DNA of 64,000 nt from Maniola hyperantus. Taxonomy: Eukaryota > Arthropoda > Insecta > Lepidoptera > Nymphalidae. Positions 47,901 to 58,100 of this stretch are shown here, one piece after another. The first letter of the stretch is position 1. Each line of letters begins with the position of its first letter. The notes under the pieces are model-generated. The model was not told where the DNA came from, did not search any database, and saw nothing but the letters and a program-made list of their open reading frames with translations. The stretch lies in contig NC_048550.1 of assembly GCF_902806685.2 (NCBI RefSeq), forward strand, positions 9,095,383 through 9,159,382, given 5' to 3'. The translations under genes were made by a program, and so were the position numbers.

Positions 47901-50900
47901 TTAGTTTTTTTTTAAATCTCGTGGGAACTCTTTGATTTTACGGGATAAAAAGTTGCCTATGTCAATTTCCGGGGCGCAAGCTACCATATTTCATACGACC
48001 CGCCCCGGCTTCGAACGGATGCAATGCTGGTACTAAATATACTTACTACAGAATGTCTTCATATAAAACGTTTACAGCTTTTTTACAATACAAACATGCA
48101 GCGTTTGCAATGTAAGCGCAGAAAAATGTGTTTATTTACGACATCACATTAGAAACCTCTAAAATAATCAGCGTTTCTTTACTATATCATGCATGTATTA
48201 TACATATAAACCTTCCCTCTTGAGTCACTCTATCTAAGAAACCACAACAAAATCCGTTAGCATACATAGAGACAGACAGCGGGAAGCGACTTTGTTTTAT
48301 GCTTTGTAGGTACGTATAGTGATAAATCGCTTAAACGGATGGGTTTTTAAGAATCCATTCGGAACTCTTTAATTTTCCGGGATAAAAAGTAGCCTATGTC
48401 CGTCCCCGGGATGTAAGCTAACTCTAAATTTCATTAAAATTGGTTTATCTGTTGGCCCGTGAAATGCTAGCAGACAGAGAGACAAACAGAGACACTTTCG
48501 CATTTATAATATTAGTATGGATAAAATGTGATACTGTTTAAATGTAAACCTACCGTGCAAGGATATTTATGATTATGTAATTAAGATTTATGTAAATAAG
48601 TTCCAATTATTTCAAACTAAGTACCTATACTTAAGTCACAAAAAATGATCAAAGTCCAAAGGTCACTTTATAAACATAAATACCTATCTTATATATCTTA
48701 CGGCTAATCACGTGAGTCCAGCCGTAAGATATTTATTATATTAAATACTAGCGACCCGCCCCAGCTTCGCATGGGTGCAATGTAGATACTAATGTGGTGT
48801 CAGTGAGGAGATTATAGGCGCCGCCCGCCGCGGCACAGCCGCCTACGTCTCGTTTTGTTGCGCGTTAGTTTTAATTTAAATATTTCATATTATTTTAATT
48901 TTGTGATATCTCGTAAGATATCGTTCTAAATTAAATGATGTAATAAAGGGCAATTTTGGTCCAAATTGAATATAACAAATGATCAACTATTTTATTTTGA
49001 TAAGAATCAATAGTATGACAGTAAAAACACCCTCGAAAGTAAGGCTTTGTTTCAGATCACATTTGAAAACCATAAAATCGATTATTGTGAGCCAACCTTA
49101 AAACATACATGTATGCTATCGCGGAATTTTGTGTAGAACTTTTTAAGAGAAACAATTTCACCATACATTGTTTTCGTGTTACTTTTACCATTTATGCAGC
49201 GCACGCCTCGGAAACTCTCAAATGAGGTTTTTTTCCGACCTAATTCACATTACTTCAATTTCTCTAGGGATCTCTAATTTTTTGAGAATTAAACTATAGC
49301 TATAAACCTTCCTCTTGAATCACTCTATCTATTGGTGAAAACCGCATTAAAATCCGTTGCGTAGTTTAAAAGATCTACGCGTTCATACATACAGACGCGG
49401 GAAGCGACTTTATTTTATACTATGTAGAGAAGTAGGTATGAGAAAATATGTAAACTTACCTCTGTCAGCTATCCTGTCTCCACTCCCTGTAAAACAAATG
49501 GAAAATCATGCTTGCAGATTATTATCATCACTTTATGAGGGTTCCGTACCTCAAAAGGAAAAAAGGAACCCTTATAGGATCACTTTCCTGTCTGGCTGTG
49601 TGTCTGTCTGTCTGTCCGTCGTGTCTGTCAGGAAAACCTATACTTACTTCCCGTTGACCTAGAAATTTGGTAGGTAGGTAGATCTCATAGCACAAGTGAA
49701 TTTGTGGTTACATCACAAAAAAAATGTGTTCTTAAAAAATTATTAGTATTATCAATTTACAAAGTAAAATAACTAAATCAAGTGGGGTACATAATATGAA
49801 AGAGCTTTACCTGTACATTCTAAAACAGATTTATATTTATATATAGTTTTGATTTATCGTGCAAAATGTCGAAAATTAATTAATTAATTAAATTAATTAA
49901 ATTTTAATTTTAATTAATTAAATTCTTCATTTAAAGGTATAAACCCAATACAATATATAAACTTAAAACTAAAATACAATAAAAATAAATAACTAAATGA
50001 CAATAGGTATATCACATGACCATTTTATTTGTTTATTAGCTGTGTTCAATATGGGGTTGTGTATAGACGGCGGGATTTCTACGTTGTCGGTATCGACGGT
50101 AAACTAAACCAGCGGGCCAGAAGTTAGTAAGTATCCAAAAACGTGTTTATTTTACTCGTCGGTATTGTTATTTTAAATGAATTGAATGATGTTTCGTTAA
50201 ATTGTTTGAGCATCTCAACTTGGCTGCATTGTTCGCCCCTATCCTCAATATGGTCAATAATATCGGCTACAGAGACGGACTTCATTACTCTAGAAACGTA
50301 GATAGAACATTGTGATTCAACTAGGCGAATCTTGCCCGTTGTTTCCAACGTTCCTCGCAAATTATTATAATGCTTTCGTTTTTTATTTCGTACTAGTGTA
50401 AACTCGTCATCACTCGGTTTCAGCTTTGAACCGCTCTCAACATGCACGCCACTCTGACCCGGCGGCGTATGTTGCATACGGGCGACTTTCGCACGCCGTG
50501 ATCGGCCCGACTTATGTACAATATCTCTGTACGTTGGCGTAAATACCGCCTCAGCTGGCAACGACGGACTCGGGCACACTATCTTTGTATTTGGTACATG
50601 CACAAGCGGTAGCGATTTTGGGTGTTCGGGTGTCGTAGCCGTAGGTTTATCTTCCTCGGTTCTTTTAGATATTTGTTGTTCAAATGAGTTGCGCAATTCG
50701 ACGAGTTCAGCACTCATCCTCGTCTGAAACTCGGACAGTTCTGTCTTCATGATAGTCATATCTTTTAAAAGTCGAGTTACATCGACATGGTCGAAAGAAA
50801 CCGGTGGTAATCGGTTCAAGTCTTTAGCCACGAAAGTTGGTTGCACATCAGGGTCCACTTCCTTCAATAACTTAATAGTGTCTTTTATGTTGCGTTTCTT

Positions 50901-53298
50901 CTTATCGTCTCCTTTTCTGTGTATTAATCGTACGTTATCACCACACGACTGATACAGAACACTCCAGTCTCAATTTCATTTTCAACTTCAGAAAAAATAC
51001 GACTATTAGGTACAGAACACTGGGTGCGCGAGTCTGACTCGTACTTGGTCGGTTTTTTTCACATACAATATCTATACCTACTCTATCCACGGAAAGAAGT
51101 TAGTATAGCGCTCTCTCTGTTACGTAATCCCATACAAATGAAAAAACCAAAATCTAAGTGTGTTAACCATTTTAAGTCACCAACCAATCACAAACATGTT
51201 TTCAAAAAATATTTAGAATTCAATTCAAAACTGTTTTCTAAAACATTTAAAAAAATCAATTCGAAAGTTTGATCTGTGATTGGTTGGTGTCTCAAAATGG
51301 TTAACACTGAGATTTTTGGCTCTGTCAATTTGTATGGGATATACGTAAAGAGAGAGCGCTATACTAACGTATAGAGTTCCGTGGATAGAGTATAGTATAA
51401 GTACATATAATACGACATAGCGGGTAAAAAGTTACGAGGCGATGTATTTCGAGTTTCACCCAAGTGAAGCCGAGGTGTGTTAGCTGTTAGCCGATTCATC
51501 ATGATCATCAACCAATAGACGCCCACAGCTGGACATAGGTCTCTTGTAGGAACTTCCACACGCCACGGTCTTGCGCCGCCTGGATCCAGCGGCTCCCTGC
51601 GACTCGTCTGATGTCGTCGCGTTAGCCGATTGTAAATTGATAATTATTTTTTGTAGTTTAAATGAAACGTTTCTCCTTCTCCTGCTTTGCTTTGATTTGA
51701 ATGTAAGTAACTAGATGATGCCCGCGACTTCGACCGCGTGGATTTAGGTTTTTAAAATATCCCGTGGGAACTCTTTGATTTTCCGGGATAAAATGTAGCT
51801 AGCTATGTCCTTCCCCGGGATGCAAGCTATCTCTGTACCAAATTTCGTTAAAATCGGTTGAACGGATGGACCGCGAAAAGCTAGCAGACAGACAGACAGA
51901 CATACAGACAGACACACTTTCGCATTTATAATATTAGTATGGATATGGATTCCATTACCATATTTTTCCTGTCCAATGGCACCAGTGTTGGGCCTCGATC
52001 CCTTAGTTGAGGTTGGTGGTTGGATGTATTTATGTGGACAGCATACTATTTCTATCATGTCACTGAAGCCACATCTACTAAACGGATGAAAGTCTTGCGC
52101 TTGAATGAAACTGCAAATAATTCCAAATTAAAAATTTATCTACCTACTTACTGATTATCTTATATTCTACAGCGGAAAAACTAAAGATTGACAAACGAAT
52201 CAATCACGCAGTGGTAAAAACCGCCGCCGCCGTCGGGCTTGGAGCTAACACGCACCATGGTGCGGTGAGGCATAAATAACCATTTTAATGTCACATTGGC
52301 ACCGATTCCGTTGTCTTTCTCTAAACTAAATTTAGAGTATCTACATCCTTTTCTTTTTAACCATGCTAAAAAGGGACAGAACATGAACTTTACATTTAAA
52401 GACTCTAAATTTTAGTGCACACTACAAACAGTAGGCTCGCGACTGTGCGCTAAAATCACGGGTTTTACCATCAAACTGCGTCTGTCCTTTTCATATTGCA
52501 TTAGTAAGAAGAGGATGCGAATACTCTAAAATTAGGTTGTGCATAGAATCAGTACCAATACTTAACAGAGAGAGCCCTATATCAACTTTAACTTCACTCT
52601 GATAGAGAATAGATTTTTCTCTTGCATAAGATTGATAAACTGTGTATTGGTAAAAACGTATTTACTTACCTTATAGCGTTTTTACAATCCGTCAACAGTT
52701 TACATGTTCCTTTTGACATTTCTTCGGTGGGAGCACATTCTTCGCCAACTGTTGATTTTTTTTTTTATTTTTTTGGAAAACCAACAGCTTAAATTAACAT
52801 ATTATAATCTTAAAAATTAAATTACTAGAAGCTAATAATAGGTTCTCACAGGTAGACACAAAATTAAAATTAAAAAGAACACAGTGAAAAGCAAACTATA
52901 ACTAAAATATAATTACGTTATGCTAGCAAACAAATTTATTAAACTTTGGCGTACACTATTCACATTGCCATAAAATAAATCTATGCTGGATTCGTTATAA
53001 ATCAGGTTTAGATTGCGGGAAGCGCGAGCAATGAAGGAGTTTGATCTGTTATTAGTTCTAGACACTGGCATATGTAAAAAAAATTACATTTATAATTATA
53101 TTAATCAATTCATATTCCAAAGACTAAAATAATTTAGTTTAAAATATTATACCTATAAGTAAGTGCACATATACATTGCACATGAATTTTATCAATAATT
53201 TTAAAATAAGATTCTTAATTTTTACCTTCTCCAGCAATAATAACTTTAAATAAAATTAAACAGCACAAAACAATATAATCATAACCGAGATGAAACAT
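44909..53298 (-). CDS. CLIP-domain serine protease, snake/persephone-like (CLIPC), paralog 1, 10 exons
   Basis: Joined minus-strand exons: 53226-53298, 52670-52748, 51959-52110, 49460-49486, 47757-47848, 47453-47562, 46543-46686, 46084-46199, 45796-45953, 44909-45088. Each has a GT donor and AG acceptor and all phases agree, giving 376 aa. Residues 1-23 are a signal peptide (hydrophobic, ending VIIAG). The CLIP domain has six Cys (CAPT, GTC, TDC, RCGF, VCC) between about 29 and 75. Cys112 is the linker Cys expected to pair with the catalytic domain. The activation site is SH|IIGG (126|127). The triad is His171 (TAAHC), Asp221 (NDIALL) and Ser320 (GDSGGP); Asp314 implies trypsin-like specificity. 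Group C CLIP proteases are secreted zymogens in haemolymph cascades (Toll, melanization) and are usually cut after a non-basic residue, as here. Introns carry many transposons, and exon 4 is only 27 nt. The exact pathway is inferred. Confidence 0.92.
45222..45520. repeat. Perfect (TTATTC)n array, about 50 units, in the last intron of protease paralog 1
   Basis: Nearly 300 bp of uninterrupted hexamer, without visible substitutions until 'ttatatttcc'. It follows an 'aaattcaaaataaa' segment that looks like a retroposon 3' end, so it may be an expanded tail. Its open frames (Ser-Tyr or Arg-Ile repeats) are artefacts. Confidence 0.95.
45558..45712 (-). mobile_element. Helitron-like element, 5' truncated
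   Basis: 'aactagctgatgcccgcaacttcatccgcatgg' start (CTAG end of element) to 'atcaaaatcggtttaacgga'. Confidence 0.65.
46758..46922 (-). mobile_element. Helitron-like element, 3' truncated
   Basis: 'cccgggataaaaagtagcctatgccactctcc' to 'ctttcacatttataatatta', with 'gttgctccgttgcgacgtgattgaagg' inside. Confidence 0.6.
46965..47135 (+). mobile_element. SINE 3' half
   Basis: 'ggtgaaggaaacctgcatgcctgagagttcc' to 'ggcccggcgatgggttgatgatg'; the tRNA head is missing. Confidence 0.65.
47138..47442. mobile_element. CAGTACGCGGC-type MITE interrupted by another palindromic element
   Basis: Outer ends 'acagtagccggcagg' and 'gctgccgcgtactgta'. The inserted 47194-47310 has arms 'gagtccactttgactttgctc'/'gcaaagtcagagtgcgctc' and 'gagttaaaacgagacaga'/'tctgtctcgttttaactc'. 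Confidence 0.6.
47869..48000 (-). mobile_element. Helitron-like element fragment
   Basis: 'ctagaggatgcccgcgacttcgtccgcgtggattta' to 'ccggggcgcaagctacc'. Confidence 0.6.
48336..48522 (-). mobile_element. Helitron-like element, CTAG end missing
   Basis: 'ccgggataaaaagtagcctatgtccgtccccggg' to 'cgcatttataatattagtatgga'. Confidence 0.65.
48525..49455. other. Intron sequence of protease paralog 1, no gene
   Basis: AT-rich; contains a decayed 'gcgacccgccccagcttcgcatgggtg' Helitron-like end near 48751 but no exon. Confidence 0.35.
49534..49875. mobile_element. GGTTCCGTACC-family repeat
   Basis: 'gagggttccgtacctcaaaaggaaaaaagg' to 'tttatcgtgcaaaatgtcgaaaa', followed by an AATTAATT-rich tract (49876-49925). 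The missing end of the family, with TGACTCGTACTTGGTCGG, appears at 51000-51055, on the other side of the ORF1 fragment. Confidence 0.65.
50055..50960 (-). pseudogene. Decayed non-LTR retrotransposon ORF1-like fragment inside protease paralog 1 (intron 3)
   Basis: An open stretch of about 247 codons (50867 down to 50124) extends upstream in frame to about 50950 with GDNVRLIHRK. It has a heptad-like segment (LLKDMTIMKTELSEF), a Lys/Arg-rich part (RNKKRKHYNN) and an RRM-like end (SIYVSRV, FNSFKITIP). After LDTY a stop appears, but a shift of frame restores NFWPAGLVYRRY, which I recall as the usual C-terminus of these insect ORF1-type proteins. So it is frameshifted near its end, and no ATG opens it. 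Nucleic-acid binding is the usual role for such ORF1 products; this copy is probably dead. The clade is not determined. Confidence 0.6.
51074..51395. mobile_element. Large near-palindromic MITE, ACTCTATCCACGGAA ends
   Basis: Arms over 120 bp: left 'actctatccacggaa..agttagtatagcgctctctctgttacg' pairs with right 'cgtaaagagagagcgctatactaacg..ttccgtggatagagt'. The centre pairs 'ccaaccaatcacaaac' with 'gtgattggttgg'. Partial copies at 8430 and 54672. Confidence 0.8.
51497..51625 (-). mobile_element. RTE-like LINE 3' terminus
   Basis: 'atcatgatcatcaaccaatagacgcccac' to 'gactcgtctgatgtcgtcgcg', the last about 130 bp of the element. Confidence 0.65.
51711..51946 (-). mobile_element. Helitron-like element, complete
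   Basis: 'aactagatgatgcccgcgacttcgaccgcg' to 'cgcatttataatattagtatgga', with 'agcagacagacagacagacatac' inside. It ends only about 12 bp from the CLIP exon 51959-52110 of paralog 1. Confidence 0.75.
52294..52558. mobile_element. MITE with TTGGCACCGATTC / GAATCAGTACCAA ends
   Basis: Imperfect terminal inverted repeats. Inside are TAAATTTAGAGTATCTACATCC and 'gatgcgaatactctaaaatta', inverted relatives. Confidence 0.5.
53226..53298 (-). other. Exon 1 of protease paralog 1: start codon and signal peptide
   Basis: ATG at 53298 opens MFHLGYDY followed by a hydrophobic run (IVLCCLILF) and KVIIAG, then GT at 53225. No other ATG in this exon gives a hydrophobic leader, and the homologous exon of paralog 2 starts at the same relative place and ends with the same VIIAGE, which supports this start. 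Confidence 0.85.
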
Positions 53299-53369
53299 GT
53301 TGGTTTAATTAAGTATTACTAATCACTAGATAAATGTGATTTTCCTCATTCTATAAAATAAACACTCTT

Positions 53370-53379
53370 GGGGAAATCC
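53370..53379. promoter_or_regulatory. Possible kappaB-like site 5' of protease paralog 1
   Basis: GGGGAAATCC lies about 72 bp upstream of the ATG of paralog 1. It differs by about one base from the general Rel/NF-kappaB consensus. Induction by the Toll/Imd pathways would suit this gene class, but a single near-match is weak evidence and no counterpart is seen 5' of paralog 2. Confidence 0.2.
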
Positions 53380-53694
53380 TACTTATGAAGCACAAAAAAA
53401 CGTATACAATATTATATAATTATTTCACTTCCTATATTCACTTCACTTTAGGCGCGATGAATATTATTAATTAATAATAATGTAAACGATATTATAATTA
53501 CATAATATTTATATTCTGTTGACGTAGTCACAACCGTACACTTTGAATACAAAGTGCGGACTGCAAATTGCAAACTTTTCTACATACAGTCAGGTTTGGG
53601 AATTGGGATATTGTAGGAAAAACCAGGTACGGGAAAAACTCTAAATTAAAAAAATTGTAATCTACTAAATACCTGGGTTTTTTACCATCAAACT

Positions 53695-54000
53695 TCTGGT
53701 ACTTGTAAATGGGATAAATAAAATACAAAATAAATAAATAAAAATATTTATTTTTGAATCACAACACTAGAGAGCTTTTTGATTATGTTTATATTGACTA
53801 GTAAAAGTGTACCTATTGAAATAACTACTTGTACATAATATATATTAGGAAACGTATTATTTATTAATTCATAATTTCGTACTTATAAAAATGTTCAATA
53901 AAATATATAAAAATATCATGTATCCTACAGATATAGGCAGATATATTTTTAAATTACAAAGGCAGTATAAAATGTAGCTTCTTACAAAAAATATAATAAA
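53695..54000. repeat. Downstream flank duplicated with the protease gene, copy B (empty MITE site)
   Basis: Collinear with 43128-43680 ('acttgtaaatgggataaat', 'ttgaatcacaacactag', 'cagatata..gcagata', 'aattacaaaggca'). The MITE of copy A is absent at about 53932-53938. Confidence 0.55.
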
Positions 54001-54374
54001 ACTACAGCACATTTGGATACGTCAATAAAACGTACACACTTTACGTTGATCCCACAGCCAAGGGAGTTCTGTGTTTCGCGTCCTCTATGGCTTGCACTAA
54101 ATTTTTCGATTGTAAAGCCTGACAAGAAATATAAAAAACTTGCTCTGGGGGCGCTACTAGTATATGGTCTATCTACGGTCTATGTGGTCTTGTTTAGATT
54201 AGTTCCACGGGATTTCCGCAATATAGGGAGGTGTTTTATTTTACTGTGGTCAGGCTTTAACAGTTTGACCAGTACCAATTTTGACAGCGATACGCTGAAC
54301 TCTACCCCTTTAATACGAAAATTTTAAATTATCACATTGCAACAACTGCAATTCTTATGAATGTTTGAATTTAT

Positions 54375-54475
54375 GGTCAATTGAAAATCATTCCGAACCA
54401 GTGGTAGATGCATTTGACAATTCAAAAGGGCTTGTAAAAGTTTGATTGAATAAAAATGGTTTTTATTCTATTAGC
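54375..54475 (+). mobile_element. LINE 3' UTR fragment
   Basis: 'cattccgaaccagtggtagatgcatttgacaattcaaaaggg' to 'gattgaataaaaatggtttttattctatt'. Confidence 0.55.
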
Positions 54476-54671
54476 CAATAATGAGATTGTAAGAGGATTG
54501 AAATCATTTGAAGCTACAGTGGTAATAATTGTCAAATTACGATGATGTTAAATTAAACCATTTTAGGCTGAACGTTGGCAGTGAGATCAAAGCCTATTTT
54601 TTACCTCGTCCGAATTCTAATATGATGAAATTGTGCCTAATTCTGTTGTTCGCAATCTCTAAACAAAACTA

Positions 54672-54872
54672 AATTGACAGGTCTATACTCTATCCGCGTA
54701 ATGAAGTTAATATAGCTCTCTCTGTTTGGCTCTATCTTTTGTATGGGTACGTAACAGAGAGAGCGCTATACTAACTTATTCGCGGAGTGAAATTAACATA
54801 CATACTTTCTCTGTTTTTGTATAAGATTAAGTAGAGAGAGCGCTATATTAACTTCATTCCGCAGATAGGGCA
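54672..54872. mobile_element. MITE related to the ACTCTATCC / GCGCTCTCTCTG family, rearranged
   Basis: Three versions of the 'agagagagcgctatactaactt' arm follow one another, two of them facing the same way, suggesting a partial internal duplication. Confidence 0.55.
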
Positions 54873-54992
54873 TGGACTCGCCGGCAATGTATTTCACGAT
54901 TCTACAAAGTCCTTTGTTAGAAATTAGGTTAATGGCACGAGGGATAAAAACGAAAACAGCCGAGTTTCGCGTCCCGTGGGGTAATTTGTTAA

Positions 54993-55147
54993 GGGCATTT
55001 GTACATTTATATTTGAATCGTATTCATATTCGTAAAAATACGATTCGAAGTAGTCGTCATACAAAATGTATATACGCTTATAGGCACTCACTTGAATCGA
55101 ATCTGACGATTTAGTGCACGATTGAACGATTGAGTGCACAAACGCCC
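54993..55147. mobile_element. PIF/Harbinger-like MITE in the 3' UTR of protease paralog 2
   Basis: GGGCATTTGTACA at the left and TGCACAAACGCCC at the right, flanked by TAA on both sides. The 3-bp TWA duplication and GG-starting ends fit PIF/Harbinger. It lies about 17 bp downstream of the stop codon. Confidence 0.7.
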
Positions 55148-55164
55148 TAAGGGTTCGGTAAAGT

Positions 55165-58100
55165 CTAGGTCCGGTTGGGCCACACCACGCTCTCGATCCA
55201 GTCGAGGTAGCGCGACACGCGCGTGTACACGCCGGGCACGGGCGAGCCGCACCCGCGTCCGAACGACGTCACTGCCACCAGCCGGAACTGCCCGTCGCTG
55301 GCCGTCAGCCCTTGTAGTGGCCCGCCCGAGTCCCCCTATAGAGAACAAACAGTGCTTTTTTACCCGACTGTGTCGAAGACCAAATGGAGGGTTCCCGCCG
55401 TCCACACGTAACAGTTCAAACTATTTTGATTTTTGACCGTACACTGAATAAAAAAGCTAGACTAAAGTATTGTGTAACCGCGTGTGAGATAGCGATAGCA
55501 CGACGTAACGATGAATAACACGACAATTACCATTGTTTAGTAGTCAATATTTGTATTAACCGATCAACAACATTAGTATTAAACGTTTTTTATGTGAAAA
55601 CAAGTAATTAATAACTAATGAGAAATACAATGATGCCACGAATTCTCTAAGTTTGTTTTGCAACTAAAGTTGTATTCCTTGAAAAAAATCGGTTACACGA
55701 TAAGGGACAAAAAATAGGTTAGCTGCGTCTCTTATCACATTAGTAACTTTATCTGTGCTCTCTTTTTAGTGTGAATGAGAAAGCAAACGTTCCTTTGTCT
55801 AGATTTTTTACTCCGTCTAGGTTTTTGACAAATTATACGCCATTAGATTCAATTTTTGAGATTTGCTCTTCGATACCACCGTCACATTCGCCTTCAGCTG
55901 CGCGATTGCGGGAGAATGACAGCTGCAATGTCACGATCGTAATCATCTCTGATTGGTTAACGCCCGCTCAGTATTGGCTACAATGCATTGTTGCAACAAG
56001 AATAGCACAAATTCAGCCAATCAGAACAATTGAGATTGTAATAATGATTGATGCAAGTTTTAGACAATCGCCCTACAGGAGGGCCGCATGCTGAAGGTCG
56101 CCTGAAACATCAAGTAAGGAGTACCTGGCAAGTGTCGTGCAGGCCCAGGGGGTCGCCGGCGCAGATCTGCTCGTCGGAGATGCCCTGCGGCAACTTGCGC
56201 CAGTTGGTGTACGACTCGCCACACTTGCTCTTCGACACCACTGTCACATTCGCCTTCAGAAGTATTGTACTCTTAATGTCCCCTGTAATATAACCACAGC
56301 ATAAACCAAGGAGTACCTCGTAGCTTTAGTTTTAAGTTTACGGTATTAATTATCACCATTACATCTTTATTTTACAAATTTAACAATATTGACAGTCAAA
56401 AAGTGTACAAAGAAAAAAAATTACGAAATGACTAACTAAAAAACCCGACCGCTAATAAATAGCAATAGAGAAAGACAGAGCCAGCGCGTGCAAGACCTTC
56501 GTTATTTTATAAAAGCTGAAAGTTTCTCTGCGTTGTCCCCAACACTGGGAGGAACGTTTGTTTGGATCATGGTGGCCTTGGGAAGTAACAGGTAATAAAG
56601 GTGTTAAAAAAATCTTACGTCAAAGTATAAACCTAATTTTTTTTCTTCGGAGTAGTACCTATTCGGAATCATGTCGTGGGCATCCCCACCAGAAACGCTT
56701 AAAAGTATAATAAAAAAATAAAAAATTTGGAGTCAAATTCCCAATTCTGGAAAATGAAAAGCTTCCATGGGATTTCTCGTCATCATCATCATCATCATGA
56801 TCTACCTCTATCTATCACCTACGATTAGGAGGAGGAAGTCCTAACCATTAGGCTATCAAAGCTTCTGGGATCTCTAAAAATCGAAAGTGACAGGAGGTTG
56901 TTAGCCAAAAGCCAGTGTAATGGCATAACTCACGAGTTGTACTGGTTTTGCCCCAACCAGTAATGGTGAGAGGTATCTTGGGGTCGTCATCCACAGTGTA
57001 CAGGCAGATGGCGTTCAAATATACTGAAAACTGCACGGGCTGCTCCAACCTATAACAATAAAATACATTTATGTGGGGTCAGCAACAAAGCTAGGTGTGC
57101 ACCCGCCAGTACAAGCGACTATGGACATGTGCATACCTTAGCTTTGTTGCTGACTGTACTTGCAAGAGAAGTGAAAATTCTTTAGTTTTATTCAAAAAAT
57201 ATTTCTGCATCTTGGATTTAATAATGAATGTAACTTTCATAATCAGGACCCCGAGAAACTTTGATGAAACCCATATATATTTTTGTTGTCAGTTGAAAAT
57301 TCTAAATATGTCCACCATTTTAAATTTGATATTAGGTATGTGCGAAGCATGTTTGCATCAAATTAATGCAAATTCATAGCGCGCGGCGCGAGTAACTCTG
57401 TAATCATCAGGGCACACTTGCAGAGTTGAGTCCAAGCAGCCTTCTAGCAATTGAAACTGAGTTTTATTGACTTTGACATACAGTTTAAATTAGAGTGAAG
57501 GAGACCAAAATATATAACAGACGATTATTTTGTTCGGTAAGTCACGGGCTTCCACATTATTGAAGAAAATATTAGGATTAGGTATACTTTTATTATAAAC
57601 ATAAATAAACTTTTATTATAAAAGTACCTAATTTACCTACCTAGTTGAGTACATAGTACATTATTGCACGGCGCGAGTTAGATCCGTACATTACCCGTTA
57701 CGTTACTTAAATGCCGATTTAAGTCACACAGTACTAAAACACCTACTTCAACAAGGCTAAGTCGTCGTATTTAGTGCGTCTCTTGTAGTCCGGGTGTGTT
57801 ATGATCTCCACTATTCTCACGTCGGTCTCACTGTTGAACTGCCTGTCGCCGAGCTCTATCACACCCATACGGGCTATCGTAGGAGTCACTCTGTAAGACA
57901 CAAATACCCATTAGAGCTAGCGCGCACTGCCGTAAAGGGGAATGCCAGGTGCCCACACATGAAACTATATGGAATCAACAGTTATATAATTGGTAAAAAT
58001 TTGGATTTAAAAAAGAGAGGGTTTCAATGTTGCCAATTATTTTAATTTTTTATTTTCCATTGGATCGATTTTCAAATTGGGTTTTGTCAATTTTGTACAA

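Noticed and set aside
51744..52058. Apparent 104-codon frame containing the CLIP end VCC
   Set aside because: Only its upstream part (exon 51959-52110) is coding; the rest runs through a GT donor into a Helitron-like repeat.
52751..53225. Search for extra coding exons between signal-peptide and CLIP exons of paralog 1
   Set aside because: Phases of the two exons already join cleanly, and the intron is plain AT-rich sequence.
55134..55436. Arg/Ser-rich plus-strand frames over the last exon of paralog 2
   Set aside because: Antisense reading of a GC-rich coding exon; the minus strand clearly encodes the protease C-terminus with GDSGGP and GVYTRVS.
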